Shown here: one piece after another, positions 32,996 through 42,030 of the stretch
Numbering within the stretch: position 1 is the first letter of the stretch
Layout of the letters: every line of letters starts with the position of its first letter
Source: Planctomycetaceae bacterium
GTDB lineage: Bacteria; Planctomycetota; Planctomycetia; Planctomycetales; Planctomycetaceae
DNA: 64,000 bases
NCBI GenBank assembly: GCA_020426325.1
Contig: JAGQQG010000029.1
Coordinates: forward strand, 1 to 64,000
Direction of reading: 5' to 3'
The notes under the pieces: generated by a model
Told to the model about the DNA's origin: nothing
Databases searched by the model: none
Seen by the model: only the letters and a program-made list of their open reading frames with translations
Program-made: the position numbers and the translations under genes

Positions 32996-33994
32996 ATGGA
33001 CCGTTCGCATAATCCGATGACACTTTCGTTCTCTCTGGGAACGTGGCTGCACACGTCAGTCCGGATGAGCGTATGGTTTCCGCTTGCCTTGCTGATTCTT
33101 TGGGGACGGTTGGGACTGCCACTGGGGACGATTTGCTGCGCTTTGCTGCTGGTGAGTGTGATCGTCCATGAGTTCTTTCACGTCTTCGGCGCCCGGCTGA
33201 CTGGCGGAAGTGGTGACGAGATTCTCATCTGGCCTGCTGGCGGACTGGCATATTGTCATCCGGGACCGTCGTTTCGCAGCGAGTTTCTGACGGTGGCTGC
33301 CGGTCCTCTCGCCAATGTGTTGATGGCTGCTGCACTGTTGCCGGTGGTGCTCCCCACGGGTCTGCTGTCCGCGTGCTTTCATCCGATTGTGCTCCCCCCC
33401 GTCACCTTTGAGAGCCAGGTGCTTCAGGATCTGGCCCTGCTGATGTTTTCGCTAAACGTCAAGCTGGTGTACCTCAACCTGCTGCCGGTCCGTCCGTTTG
33501 ACGGCGGACAGATGCTGGAGGTCGTTCTTTCCCGCAGGATGGATTCACTTCTCGTCAACAGGATTGGCTTCTGGACAGCATTTGGCGTGTCTCTGTTGCT
33601 TGTGGTCATTGGATATGCCATCGATCCTGCGAATGGGATCGTCCTCGTGACGGTGTCCTCCTTTATTCTGCTGCTGAACATCCTGGACACGATTCAGCGG
33701 CAGATGTCGCATGGTTACGACGATTCGTTCCTGGGCTACGACTTCTCTCAGGGGTACACAAGTCTCGAACGGGACGAGGGAGATCATCCGCGCAAGCCGG
33801 GCATGGTCGAGCAGTGGCGTGAGAACCGAAGACGTAAGAAAGTCGAACGCGACCAGCAGGAGCGCATCGAAACCGAGATGAAACTCGACGCCCTGCTTGA
33901 GAAGGTCCATCAGCACGGCATGGACGCACTGAGTCCCGCAGAACAGCGCTTCCTCAAGCAGGCCAGCGCCCGCTACCGCAACCCCGGCAAGTAA
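32996..33994 (+). CDS. M50 family site-2-type intramembrane metalloprotease
   Basis: A 332-residue protein from ATG 32996. The zinc motif VIVHEFFHVFGARLTGG (HExxH, about 53-70) lies in a membrane helix, followed by the conserved WPAGGLAYC, AAGPLANVLMAA (about 99) and the second metal motif NLLPVRPFDGGQML (about 160) with the aspartate ligand. Six or so hydrophobic segments are seen, and a charged cytoplasmic C-terminal tail of about 90 residues (RRRKKVERDQQERIETEM region). Such S2P proteases cleave membrane-bound regulators; no anti-sigma gene is adjacent. The frame is open to 32762; 32930 and 33017 are other possible starts. Confidence 0.82.
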   Translation: MDRSHNPMTLSFSLGTWLHTSVRMSVWFPLALLILWGRLGLPLGTICCALLLVSVIVHEFFHVFGARLTGGSGDEILIWPAGGLAYCHPGPSFRSEFLTVAAGPLANVLMAAALLPVVLPTGLLSACFHPIVLPPVTFESQVLQDLALLMFSLNVKLVYLNLLPVRPFDGGQMLEVVLSRRMDSLLVNRIGFWTAFGVSLLLVVIGYAIDPANGIVLVTVSSFILLLNILDTIQRQMSHGYDDSFLGYDFSQGYTSLERDEGDHPRKPGMVEQWRENRRRKKVERDQQERIETEMKLDALLEKVHQHGMDALSPAEQRFLKQASARYRNPGK

Positions 33995-34005
33995 GTGGAT
34001 TGAGC

Positions 34006-34040
34006 CGTTTAGCCGCACATTTGATCTGTGCGGTTAAACG
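34006..34040. repeat. palindromic repeat, family K, copy 2 (possible bidirectional terminator)
   Basis: CGTTTAGCCGCACA and TGTGCGGTTAAACG form a 14-bp stem with one G-T pairing and a 7-nt loop. It lies between the convergent M50 and MFS genes. Confidence 0.75.
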
Positions 34041-34054
34041 ATGGATGACCAGTC

Positions 34055-35632
34055 TCAACTTTCTCCGGTTCCGAGTGATTCGGGTGCTTCGTCCAGATGC
34101 ACAGGTTTGTATCCTCCGGCCATCTTAAAGCCAATGATCAGGCAGAGGTAGAGAACTGCCATCATCGCAGGAACGTATGCCGTGTACTTGAGTGCCATCT
34201 GCCCGCCATAAATGGTCGCGTGCTGAACCTCCGGCTTGTCCTCACGCGCATGCTCTTCGGCGTTAGCCCACCACTCAGCCAGCTTGGCATGGTTGGGGTC
34301 TTCGCGGTTCTCAGACTTCAACAACTCACCCACGCGATTGAGTTCTTTCCCACCATCTTCCAACACACCAACTTTGGCACCGTTGAGACCAACAGTGCTG
34401 AAACTGAGGAAGTGACTGGGTTCATCAGCCTTGTACCGGTCGTAAGTCTCGGGTGCCTTTGCCTCCAGTTCGGACGAAGCATTGTAGTCCTGTTTGAAAC
34501 CAATGGCGGGACCACCCAGCAAACCGGCTGAGAGCATGCCGACGCCGCCCAACATGCCGATAGAAACGGCCCCCCCTCTCGGGAAACGCTCGGAAACGAC
34601 GGCCAACATCGTCGGCCACAGGAACGTTTTGCCGAGAGCATAAACGGTTGCTGCAATGACACAGGCGGCGACGGTCGAAGCACTTCCGAGCATCGTCAAT
34701 CCGATTGCTCCCAACACGCCACTGAGACACAGGAGCCCCAATGGAGAAATCTTGTGCACGATCGGACCTGCCACGAATCGCAGCAGGAACATCAGCGTTG
34801 ACGTGTAGACGAAGAGCGAAAGTCCCTTGGCTGGACTGGCCATGATCGATCCGGTGATCTTCGCGATCCATGAGTCGGTGCCCAACTCGACGTAGCCAAC
34901 CATGGCATGGATGAGCAAGAGCACGAGCATCAACGGCGCGAACAGAGTACCGATCATCTCCGCCATCGTGGCTCCCGCTGCGGCCGCTTCCGACTTCGGG
35001 AACTTCTGTCCCAACAGCATGGCGCCATAGAACACCACAGGGATCAGGAACAGGGACATCTGGATCTTCCAGTCGACCGCCTGCTTCACCACGGTGCCGT
35101 CATCTCCAATTGTCGCGGCCATCAACGCTGAAGCGAGTCCCCCCACCACCAGACCAGCTGGCCAGCCGGCGTGCAGGATGTTGAGGTAATGAGTTTTGTT
35201 CTTCGGAAAGAGGGCCGCTGTCAGCGGATTGACGACCGCCTCACAAAGTCCGTTCCCAACAGAGAACAGAAACATGCCGACCGTCAGACACCAGAACGCT
35301 GCGTCCTTTCCGCTGGACGTGTAGGCGAGCGGGGCTGCCAAGGTGATGAGAGCCGAGATGAAGTGCAGCACAAACGCAAGTGCCATCAGCTTGCCGTAGC
35401 CAATCTTGTCTGCCACTAGAGAGGTGACGATGATGATGATCCCGAAACCGGTCAGACCGCCACCGGTGATGGCTCCCAGTTCGGTCATGGTAAATCCGAA
35501 TTCCTCTGCCCATTGCCCGAGGATGCCGCCACGCACGGAGAAGCCCACGCCGGCTGCAAGAATCGCCATGAACCCGGCCCACAATAGACGCTTCGCATTC
35601 GGGGCGGCCCCGTTGTGATTATCGTTGCTCAT
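34055..35632 (-). CDS. MFS transporter
   Basis: A 525-residue polytopic permease with about 12 predicted membrane helices. The N-terminal half has GFMAILAAGVGFSVRGGILG, TGGGLTGFGIIIIVTSLVAD and a DKIGYGKLMALAF loop matching the MFS A-motif region. NILHAGWPAGLVVGGLASAL near 150 resembles sugar-type MFS (FucP-like) helix 5. A charged insertion of about 95 residues (about 390-480, ending DKPEVQHATIYGG) precedes the last helix pair and is unusual. Substrate unknown. Stands alone. Confidence 0.8.
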   Translation of the reverse strand: MSNDNHNGAAPNAKRLLWAGFMAILAAGVGFSVRGGILGQWAEEFGFTMTELGAITGGGLTGFGIIIIVTSLVADKIGYGKLMALAFVLHFISALITLAAPLAYTSSGKDAAFWCLTVGMFLFSVGNGLCEAVVNPLTAALFPKNKTHYLNILHAGWPAGLVVGGLASALMAATIGDDGTVVKQAVDWKIQMSLFLIPVVFYGAMLLGQKFPKSEAAAAGATMAEMIGTLFAPLMLVLLLIHAMVGYVELGTDSWIAKITGSIMASPAKGLSLFVYTSTLMFLLRFVAGPIVHKISPLGLLCLSGVLGAIGLTMLGSASTVAACVIAATVYALGKTFLWPTMLAVVSERFPRGGAVSIGMLGGVGMLSAGLLGGPAIGFKQDYNASSELEAKAPETYDRYKADEPSHFLSFSTVGLNGAKVGVLEDGGKELNRVGELLKSENREDPNHAKLAEWWANAEEHAREDKPEVQHATIYGGQMALKYTAYVPAMMAVLYLCLIIGFKMAGGYKPVHLDEAPESLGTGES

Positions 35633-35883
35633 CGAATTCGTTTCCTCTGACCCTGATGTTTGTCTGGCTTCGTCGGCGACGGGGCGATTTGACTGGTCGC
35701 TTTTTCCCCCGCTGACCAGATCAACGAGTGACTGGCGTTCGCCGTGCGATTATTCTGGGGGGATGTAAACGAGAGACACATGGTAAATGCAACTGCGACG
35801 CGGCGAAAGCAGGTCGAGGCTCCTGCCATCAAAAAAAGTCTCGTTTGCAGGTCCGCAGGACGCGAGAGATCAGCTCCGACTCG

Positions 35884-36987
35884 TTACTTGGGGTGCGGCA
35901 TCGGACCGACGACTTGTTCGGACACCGAATCACCGGCTGACCGCTCAATCACGAGGTTCGATCCGTCGCAGGTTGCCTGAATCTGGTGAGGCAGACTGAT
36001 CGACTTTACCGATTCCGGGGATTGGACAAGCGACACCAGACGTTGCCACACATCAAAGCCCATGCGCTGTCGCGGCCAGTCCTGCAGCAGCCAGGCCTGA
36101 CGAAGCACCTCACGCAACAGATGGGGCGACAGATCTGCCATACGGTCTGCGTTCAATGCCAGTCTCTGGGGACTGCTGTTCAACAGGACTGCCTGGAGTT
36201 CAGCTCGAGCAATCTCCTCCAATAGCGTCTGAGCATCCGTTGCCTGCTGGCTCAGGCGGAGCAAAGCCTGCTCGACCTGCGGATTGAATTGGTCTCTCAA
36301 TAACGGCAGCAAACGGTGACGGACACGATTTCGGGTAAACCGTTCATCGATATTCGATTGATCGGTGAGATACTCCTGTCCGAGTTCCTGGAGGAACGCA
36401 ACGATCGACTCACGTGACGTCCCCAGTAGCGGTCGGATCAGCGTCACGCCTGTCGAGAGAGAACGCGATGCGGGAATCCCTTGAAGTCCCGAAAGGCCGG
36501 TCCCACGCACGATGTGGTGCAGAATCGTCTCCGCCTGATCGTTGGCTGTGTGAGCGACGGCAATGTACGGACACCCGCTTTTAACCGCCACTCGCTGAAA
36601 GAAGTCGTACCGGGCCTTGCGAGCAGTCTCTTCCACCCCCTGCCCTGATTCGGCCGATTTTCGGGCAACGTCCACCCTCTCAAGCACGACGGGTAAACCC
36701 AGGTGCCCCCCCAGATCCGAGACCCACTCGGCCTCCGTAGAAGACCCATCCCGTAACCCATGGTCGAGGTGAGCAATGACAACCTCTAAACCCAGGAATG
36801 ATCGGACTTCATCGACCGCTCGCAGCAATGCGACGCTGTCCGCTCCCCCGGAAACTCCCAACAGAACACGCGTTTCCCCAACCTGATGCTGCTGCAGCCA
36901 GTCGGCAACGCTCCTGACGACGTCGAAGGCGGAATTCTCAAGAGCCTGTTGTCTGGGAGCATGAGTCATCATCACGAACTCAGTCAC
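35884..36987 (-). CDS. tilS: tRNA(Ile)-lysidine synthase
   Basis: A 367-residue N-type ATP pyrophosphatase. The PP-loop is VLLGVSGGADSVALLRAV (about 41-58), followed by VIAHLDHGLRDGSSTEAEWV near 74, ETARKARYDFF (about 121), IAVAHTANDQAETILHHIVR near 140 with GTGLSGLQGIP and a NRVRHRLLPLLRDQFNPQVE segment near 224. TilS converts C34 of tRNA-Ile(CAU) to lysidine. The C-terminal region is shorter than in the E. coli protein, which is common. It is divergent from rny across 713 bp. Confidence 0.9.
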   Translation of the reverse strand: MTEFVMMTHAPRQQALENSAFDVVRSVADWLQQHQVGETRVLLGVSGGADSVALLRAVDEVRSFLGLEVVIAHLDHGLRDGSSTEAEWVSDLGGHLGLPVVLERVDVARKSAESGQGVEETARKARYDFFQRVAVKSGCPYIAVAHTANDQAETILHHIVRGTGLSGLQGIPASRSLSTGVTLIRPLLGTSRESIVAFLQELGQEYLTDQSNIDERFTRNRVRHRLLPLLRDQFNPQVEQALLRLSQQATDAQTLLEEIARAELQAVLLNSSPQRLALNADRMADLSPHLLREVLRQAWLLQDWPRQRMGFDVWQRLVSLVQSPESVKSISLPHQIQATCDGSNLVIERSAGDSVSEQVVGPMPHPK

Positions 36988-37700
36988 GAGGGAACCGATC
37001 GGTCAACGTATCATCCCTGTTGACGTGAACGCAAAGCCATCCTTGAAAACGCAACTGCATGTGGTACGATCACTGTTCGGCGATGCACAACCTTTCTGGT
37101 TGTGGATCTCCGAACTAACAACTGCCATCACAACCAGAACTTGCGGCGTGATGGCCTGGTGAGATTCAGAGACGGCATTGGTGGCGATCAACTCAGTCGC
37201 CCCGGCTTATCGACAACTCCTCCCGACGCCACGGATCGCTTCATCATGCATGCTTGGACCACCGTCGTCGCCCTAATCCTGCGGATCGTCAGATTCTTCA
37301 TTGGTTCAGGGGAGACGTACGAAGGACAGCGGTGCGCATCATGGGTTCACCCCGGAGATGCCACCTCATGCACGGGTTCTGGCTGGGATGCTGTTGCCGC
37401 CTGGCTGGGGTGGAGTCCTTTCAGAAAACAACCAGCACGGGTTCCCGTCCGAGCAGCCACGTTCCAACGGCTGCCTGATGCGGACCAGCGTTGAACACTC
37501 TCCGATGCATGCTCTCAGATGAGGAAGTCGACCGTCTTAACGGCCGACGTGTCATCTCTCCGGGTCGTCCTGCTGTCGCCACAGGATGTGGATTGACGAA
37601 GAGGTTCATCACTTTTCGCCCACTCCCGTCCTTTGCGATGCCGCCGCGAGTTCGATCGACTCACAATGTGTGAGCTTGACGGAATCAAAGGACGAATTTG
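36988..37700. other. long gap upstream of rny with strong hairpin, candidate structured leader or ncRNA
   Basis: 713 bp between divergent tilS and rny. No frame in it looks coding: those open are TTG/GTG-started, overlap each other and lack family-like composition. A perfect 11-bp inverted repeat, TTCTGGTTGTG (37094-37104) and CACAACCAGAA (37129-37139), forms a hairpin with a 24-nt loop. The rest has GC-rich stretches with possible pairings (GGTGGCGATC near 37181). It could be an rny 5' leader, an independent small RNA, or a decayed gene. Confidence 0.35.
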
Positions 37701-39239
37701 ATGGACCCTGTCTCAGCCGGCATTGGTCTGGTGATCGGAGCCGCGATTGGATATCTCGTCGACCGACTGATCAAAGGCTCCGCTTATCGCTCGCGTGATC
37801 AAATTCTGCAGGACGCAGAACGAGACGCTGACAACCTCCGCAAGACCCGTGAGATCGAGGCCAAGGAGGAGATGCTCAAGCGTCGCGAAGCGATCGAGGA
37901 CGAACTCAACGCACTTCGTGAAAAACTGCGCAGCGAGGAACGGAAACTCGACAAACGCGAAGCGGCCATCGACGAGATGAAGACCGACATCCAGAAGAAA
38001 GAGGGCATGCTGCAGACTATGCAGAAGCGGGTCGCTGACCGCGGCAAAGCCATCGAGGCCCGTGAGACCGAACTGGCGAAACTCCTGCAGCAGGAACAGG
38101 ACGAACTTTTCAAGATCACCGGCCTCGACAAGCCCGCTGCCACTGAGAAACTGCTAACCCGTCTCGAACAGCAACTGCAAAGCGAGACGGGCGGCGTAAT
38201 CATGAAGCACGAATCCTATCTCAAAGAGGAGCAGGAGAGACTCGCTCGCGAAATCATCGGCATGGCTGTCCAGCGATATGCCTCCCAGCACACCTCGGAG
38301 ACAACCGTCTCGACTGTCGACATCCCCAACGATGAAATGAAGGGCCGTATCATCGGACGTGAAGGCCGCAACATCCGCGCGTTCGAGAAAGAAACCGGCG
38401 TCGATGTGATCGTGGATGACACTCCCGGAGTGGTCGTGGTCTCTGCGTTCGATAACGTTCGGCGTGAGATCGCCAAGCTGGCACTTGCCAAACTGATACA
38501 GGACGGACGGATTCATCCCACTCGCATCGAAGAGATCGTTGCTGAGACAACCAAAGAGATGGACGATCACATCATGCGTTTGGGCAAGGAAGGGTCGATG
38601 GAGGCCGAAGTCTTCAACCTGCATGAAAAGCTGCTGCAACTTATGGGGCGTCTGAATTTCCGAGTCAGTTACAGTCAGAATGTATTGCAGCACTCGATCG
38701 AAGTCGCTCACCTCACCGGCATGATGGCCGAGCAACTTGGGCTGGATGGGACACTCGCACGTCGTTGCGGCTTCCTGCACGACATCGGCAAAGCGGCCGA
38801 TCACGAGATGGAAGGAGGCCATCCTGCCATCGGTGCGGAACTTCTTAAACGCTACGGCGAAGGGGAGGAAGTCGTTCACGCTGCGGCCGGCCATCATGAT
38901 GACATTCGGCCTGAATACATTTACACAGTTCTGGTGGCCGCAGCGGACGCCGTCTCCGCATCACGTCCCGGTGCGCGTCGCGAGACACTCGAGAAGTACG
39001 TCCGTCGGCTCGAAGAGCTGGAGGCGATCGCGAACGGCTTCCCCGGCGTCAATCAGACATACGCGGTCCAGGCAGGCCGCGAGGTGCGTGTCATCGTCGA
39101 TCCGAAGGAGGTTAACGATCGCGAAGCCGCCAAGATGGCCCGCGACATCGCGCTCGCTGTCGAGCAATCCATGACCTACCCGGGTGAAGTCAAAGTTACC
39201 GTGATGCGCGAGATCCGAGCCGTCGGCGTGGCGAAATAG
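37701..39239 (+). CDS. rny: ribonuclease Y
   Basis: A 512-residue RNase Y of standard length. An N-terminal membrane anchor ([18 protein letters not shown], about 5-22) is followed by a long charged coiled coil (about 30-190), a KH domain ([20 protein letters not shown] near 212) and an HD domain ([14 protein letters not shown] near 330, [10 protein letters not shown] near 360, [11 protein letters not shown] near 394). It is the membrane endoribonuclease initiating mRNA decay. ATG 37701 immediately follows an in-frame TTG; an AAAGGA box lies about 8 nt upstream. Confidence 0.95.
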   Translation: MDPVSAGIGLVIGAAIGYLVDRLIKGSAYRSRDQILQDAERDADNLRKTREIEAKEEMLKRREAIEDELNALREKLRSEERKLDKREAAIDEMKTDIQKKEGMLQTMQKRVADRGKAIEARETELAKLLQQEQDELFKITGLDKPAATEKLLTRLEQQLQSETGGVIMKHESYLKEEQERLAREIIGMAVQRYASQHTSETTVSTVDIPNDEMKGRIIGREGRNIRAFEKETGVDVIVDDTPGVVVVSAFDNVRREIAKLALAKLIQDGRIHPTRIEEIVAETTKEMDDHIMRLGKEGSMEAEVFNLHEKLLQLMGRLNFRVSYSQNVLQHSIEVAHLTGMMAEQLGLDGTLARRCGFLHDIGKAADHEMEGGHPAIGAELLKRYGEGEEVVHAAAGHHDDIRPEYIYTVLVAAADAVSASRPGARRETLEKYVRRLEELEAIANGFPGVNQTYAVQAGREVRVIVDPKEVNDREAAKMARDIALAVEQSMTYPGEVKVTVMREIRAVGVAK

Positions 39240-39304
39240 TTGATGGGTGGGATCGCTCGCGGATCAGCAGATCAACAGGTGGCCCGGACTTTTCTGTCTG
39301 GCCC

Positions 39305-39328
39305 GGCACAGACAGAAATGTCTGTGCC
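39305..39328. repeat. perfect palindrome, family N
   Basis: GGCACAGACA and TGTCTGTGCC form a perfect 10-bp stem with a GAAA loop. It lies between rny and thpR and could be a REP or a terminator hairpin. Confidence 0.7.
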
Positions 39329-39346
39329 ACCAGGAATGTTCGTCTG

Positions 39347-39907
39347 ATGTCCACCTCCATACGTGTTTTTTTTGCCGTTCGTCTCCCGGTGACGCCGCCA
39401 TTGCGAGACGTTCTCGGCCAACTGGCACGCATGGGCCGCGCCATCAAAACCGTCGCCCCTGAGAACCTGCACCTGACGCTCAAGTTCCTGGGAGACACGG
39501 ATGCCGGATGGATCGAGCCGGTGTGTGAGTTACTGGACGGATTGGCGTCAGCGGTTCCGGCATTTGATGTCACGCTGCGAGGGCTTGGTGCATTTCCGAA
39601 GCCATCGCGACCGTCGGTGATCTGGACTGGTGTCGAGCCTGCTGAGCCACTGGTCAAACTGGCGGACATCGTCGAGCAAGCACTCACGCAGTTTGGTTTC
39701 GCCGCGGAGACACGCACTTTCCAACCACATGTCACACTCGCCCGGGTGAAGGCCCGTGCGCCGCGTGAACTCGAAAGCCTGCTCGAATCAAATATCGACA
39801 CAGAGTTTGCCAAGTTCGGGGTGAAGGAACTCTCATTGGTTCAATCGCACCTCTCGCCCCAAGGGCCTGAGTACAAGACGATTCACGCTGCTCATCTCAA
39901 AGTGTGA
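39347..39907 (+). CDS. thpR: RNA 2',3'-cyclic phosphodiesterase (LigT family)
   Basis: A 186-residue 2H-phosphoesterase. The two HxTx motifs are HLTLKFLGD (about 41-49) and HVTLARVK (about 128-135), with the family N-terminus IRVFFAVRLP. It hydrolyses RNA 2',3'-cyclic phosphates; the historical activity is 2'-5' RNA ligation. It follows rny by 107 bp with palindrome N between. Confidence 0.9.
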   Translation: MSTSIRVFFAVRLPVTPPLRDVLGQLARMGRAIKTVAPENLHLTLKFLGDTDAGWIEPVCELLDGLASAVPAFDVTLRGLGAFPKPSRPSVIWTGVEPAEPLVKLADIVEQALTQFGFAAETRTFQPHVTLARVKARAPRELESLLESNIDTEFAKFGVKELSLVQSHLSPQGPEYKTIHAAHLKV

Positions 39908-39946
39908 CACCTGTCCGTCCTCGAACTCGCTGATCGGCATGCTCCA

Positions 39947-39971
39947 GTGTGGCACGACGCTCCGCGTCGTG
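39947..39971. repeat. REP palindrome, family P, left flank of RayT 2
   Basis: GTGTGGCACGACGCTCCGCG plus TCGTG, with CACGACG and CGTCGTG as hairpin arms. Its exact reverse complement is at 40692-40716 on the other side of the transposase. Confidence 0.85.
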
Positions 39972-40025
39972 ATGGCACATCACAAAGTGATGTGACACAC
40001 TTAGGACCGAGGCAGTTACCAGGAG

Positions 40026-40676
40026 ATGCCGATGACCGAACCTGTCCATTTCGGGGCATTTGATCCTCACGCAGAAGTCGAAAGAACCTACCGGAATCTG
40101 CCTCACTGGTTTCAACTCGGAGTGGCCACCTTCATCACCTTTCGTACGGCCGACTCACTTCCCCAAGCTGTGCTTCGACAGTTTGAGCGAGGACAGCAGG
40201 ACTGGCTCAACCGTCACGGAACTCACATGGCGGATTTGGCAAGTCATTCAGATCTCGACCGGGAATTCCGGAGATACCGTGATCGTCAATGGCATGGTCA
40301 TCTTGATCGAGGCTACGGCGAGTGCGTGTTGAAAAGACCGGATGTTGCGGCCATCGTTGGAGACTCACTGCGATTTTTTGAAGGAGACCGGTATGACCTG
40401 GACTCGTTTATCGTGATGCCCAATCACGTTCACGTCCTCGTCCAATTCCGTCACCCCACGACTTTGCGACAGCAGACACGTAGCTGGCTCCAATACACAG
40501 CGAGACGTATCAACGAACTCATCGGTGCCCGAGGTCCGTTCTGGCAGAGCGAGTAATTCGATCATCTGGTTCGCAGCCCGGAGCAATTTTCGTATTTGCA
40601 GCGATACATCGCTGAGAATCCCGTGAAAGCCCTCTTGGCAGATGGAATGTTTCTTTACTGGAGCCGTGAAACGTAA
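40026..40676 (+). pseudogene. REP-associated transposase RayT 2, interrupted by an in-frame TAA
   Basis: A RayT frame of about 216 codons broken at codon 177 by TAA (40554-40556). Before it: FQLGVATFITFRTADSLPQA near 29, the HxH motif SFIVMPNHVHVLVQFRHP (about 125-142) and ARGPFWQSE. After it the same frame continues FDHLVRSPEQFSYLQRYI and AENPVKALLADGMFLYWS to a natural stop. The lesion falls inside the conserved FWQxE-x-[FY]DH block, at or beside the usual catalytic tyrosine. A single base change explains it. Exact inverted REPs (family P) flank it, so decay is recent. Confidence 0.87.
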
Positions 40677-40691
40677 GGTATCAAGGGGAAT

Positions 40692-40716
40692 CACGACGCG
40701 GAGCGTCGTGCCACAC
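40692..40716. repeat. REP palindrome, family P, right flank of RayT 2
   Basis: CACGACGCGGAGCGTCGTGC plus CACAC, the exact 25-bp reverse complement of 39947-39971, just before the 3' end of ruvA. Confidence 0.87.
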
Positions 40717-40735
40717 TGGTTTTTGCCAAACGTGC

Positions 40736-41365
40736 TTAACCTGAGTGCTCCTGGCGGTACACCACGTTGATGAGGTCTTCGACCGACTTGAACTTGCTCT
40801 TCGATTCTGTGGCTCTTTCGATTTTCTTGCGGGCATCGACGGGAGTGTGGCCGAGGGCGACGAGGGCTTCGTAGCCTTCGGTGATGACATCGCTTTTGGA
40901 ACTGCCGTCAGCCGGAAGGTCGTGTTCGGGCATGAGGGCGAAGCGGGTCATCTTGCGGCGGAGTTTGGCCACGATCCGCTCCGCAACTGCGGGGCCGACT
41001 CCGGGGAGCGTGGCTAGGAACTTGACGTCCTGCTCCTCGATCGCCGCTGCGACGTCCCGCACGGGGCGAACCATGGCGGTCAGCGCCTTCCGCACGCCGA
41101 CGCCGTCGACCGAGCAGATCAGATCGAAGAACTCCCGCTCCACGTTCGAGAGAAACCCGATCAGCCGCGGGGTCATGCGGCCTCCCTTCTGCGGGTTGCC
41201 GTCGAGATATTGAATCGTCCGCAGGCTGATTGTTTCGTCGAGTTGCGACTGTAATTGCCGCCGCACGAACTCGGGCACGAGCACCTGATACTCGAATGCT
41301 CCGACTTCGAGGGTCGCTTCCTGTCCGCTAAGATCGACGAGCTTGCCGGTGATTCTGGTGATCAT
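40736..41365 (-). CDS. ruvA: Holliday junction branch-migration protein RuvA
   Basis: A 209-residue RuvA. An OB-fold N-domain ([20 protein letters not shown] start; about 1-65), a double helix-hairpin-helix domain ([19 protein letters not shown] near 80 and [20 protein letters not shown] near 117) and a C-terminal UBA-like domain ([20 protein letters not shown] near 163) are in order. RuvA binds four-way junctions and loads RuvB. ruvB is not in the window. A small membrane protein gene lies between ruvA and ruvC. Confidence 0.93.
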   Translation of the reverse strand: MITRITGKLVDLSGQEATLEVGAFEYQVLVPEFVRRQLQSQLDETISLRTIQYLDGNPQKGGRMTPRLIGFLSNVEREFFDLICSVDGVGVRKALTAMVRPVRDVAAAIEEQDVKFLATLPGVGPAVAERIVAKLRRKMTRFALMPEHDLPADGSSKSDVITEGYEALVALGHTPVDARKKIERATESKSKFKSVEDLINVVYRQEHSG

Positions 41366-41368
41366 GGG

Positions 41369-41464
41369 TGTGTGAGTGGCAGGGTGGCGAAGTGAGAAGT
41401 GGCAAAGGGCTTCAGGACTTTATCACTTTCCCACTTCACCACCCAGCCACTTTGTCACTCACTC
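41369..41464. repeat. palindromic repeat, family I, copy 1
   Basis: GTGTGAGTGGCAGGGTGGCG on the left, CCACCCAGCCACTTTGTCAC on the right. It lies between ruvA and the upstream gene, and on the minus strand its TGAGTGAC start supplies that gene's stop codon. Confidence 0.65.
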
Positions 41465-41944
41465 ATCATCACTCAAATCGCGAGAGAGGTCGATATGCCA
41501 AGGCCGGAAGGGGGTTTTTGTCCGCTGGTGTTCGAGAACGCAGCTTTGTTTGTCCAGGGTGCTGATGCGGTAGATTTCCAGGCCGCTCGCTCGTCGTCCA
41601 ATGGACTCCTCAACGACCGTCTCGACTCTTCGAAAGAACGGTTGTTCAGGACCAAAGCCGATTTCCTTCAATACCAGTTTGTCGCCAGAGACGTACCAGC
41701 GATACCGGTCAAGGCTACCCTGCTCGCGAGTGCCAACCAACATGATGCCGTCGCTTTGAAACTGTACCGTTCTGACTGGAGTTACCATGACCTCATCCGA
41801 TGTGATCGTCCATGTTCCGACCAACCGAGGATCATGGGTCCGCAACGTCCAGCAGTACCAGAGCAATGCGCCCACTGAGAAGAGCAAGACGAACGCCAGG
41901 AGCGTACGATCTCGCAGTTTGCTGCGGAATGATTCACCTGACAT
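41459..41944 (-). CDS. small membrane-anchored protein of unknown function
   Basis: A 161-residue protein with an N-terminal transmembrane helix (LLAFVLLFSVGALLWYCW, about 15-32) and an extracytoplasmic domain reminiscent of small lipocalin-like or DUF proteins: LVGTWTITSDEVMVTPVRTV near 41, VQFQSDGIMLVGT, YRWYVSGDKLVLKEIG. No catalytic motif was seen. It sits between ruvC and ruvA on the same strand, with family I palindromes on both sides, and looks like an insertion into a ruvC-ruvA pair. Its TGA stop is in repeat I1. Confidence 0.65.
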   Translation of the reverse strand: MSGESFRSKLRDRTLLAFVLLFSVGALLWYCWTLRTHDPRLVGTWTITSDEVMVTPVRTVQFQSDGIMLVGTREQGSLDRYRWYVSGDKLVLKEIGFGPEQPFFRRVETVVEESIGRRASGLEIYRISTLDKQSCVLEHQRTKTPFRPWHIDLSRDLSDDE

Positions 41945-41971
41945 GGTGACGATGGCGATGATGTGACTGTG

Positions 41972-42030
41972 AGTAGGAATAACTCACTCTATCACTCTGC
42001 CACTGTGCCACCCAGCCACTTTGTCACTCA
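41972..42030. repeat. palindromic repeat, family I, copy 2
   Basis: Contains CCACCCAGCCACTTTGTCAC at 42009-42028, identical to part of copy 1, preceded by GAGTAGGAATAACTCACTCT. On the minus strand it supplies the TGA stop of ruvC. Confidence 0.65.

Noticed and set aside
37102-37494. 130-codon frame upstream of rny
   Set aside because: Non-ATG start, overlaps other random frames, no domain; the region is better treated as non-coding.
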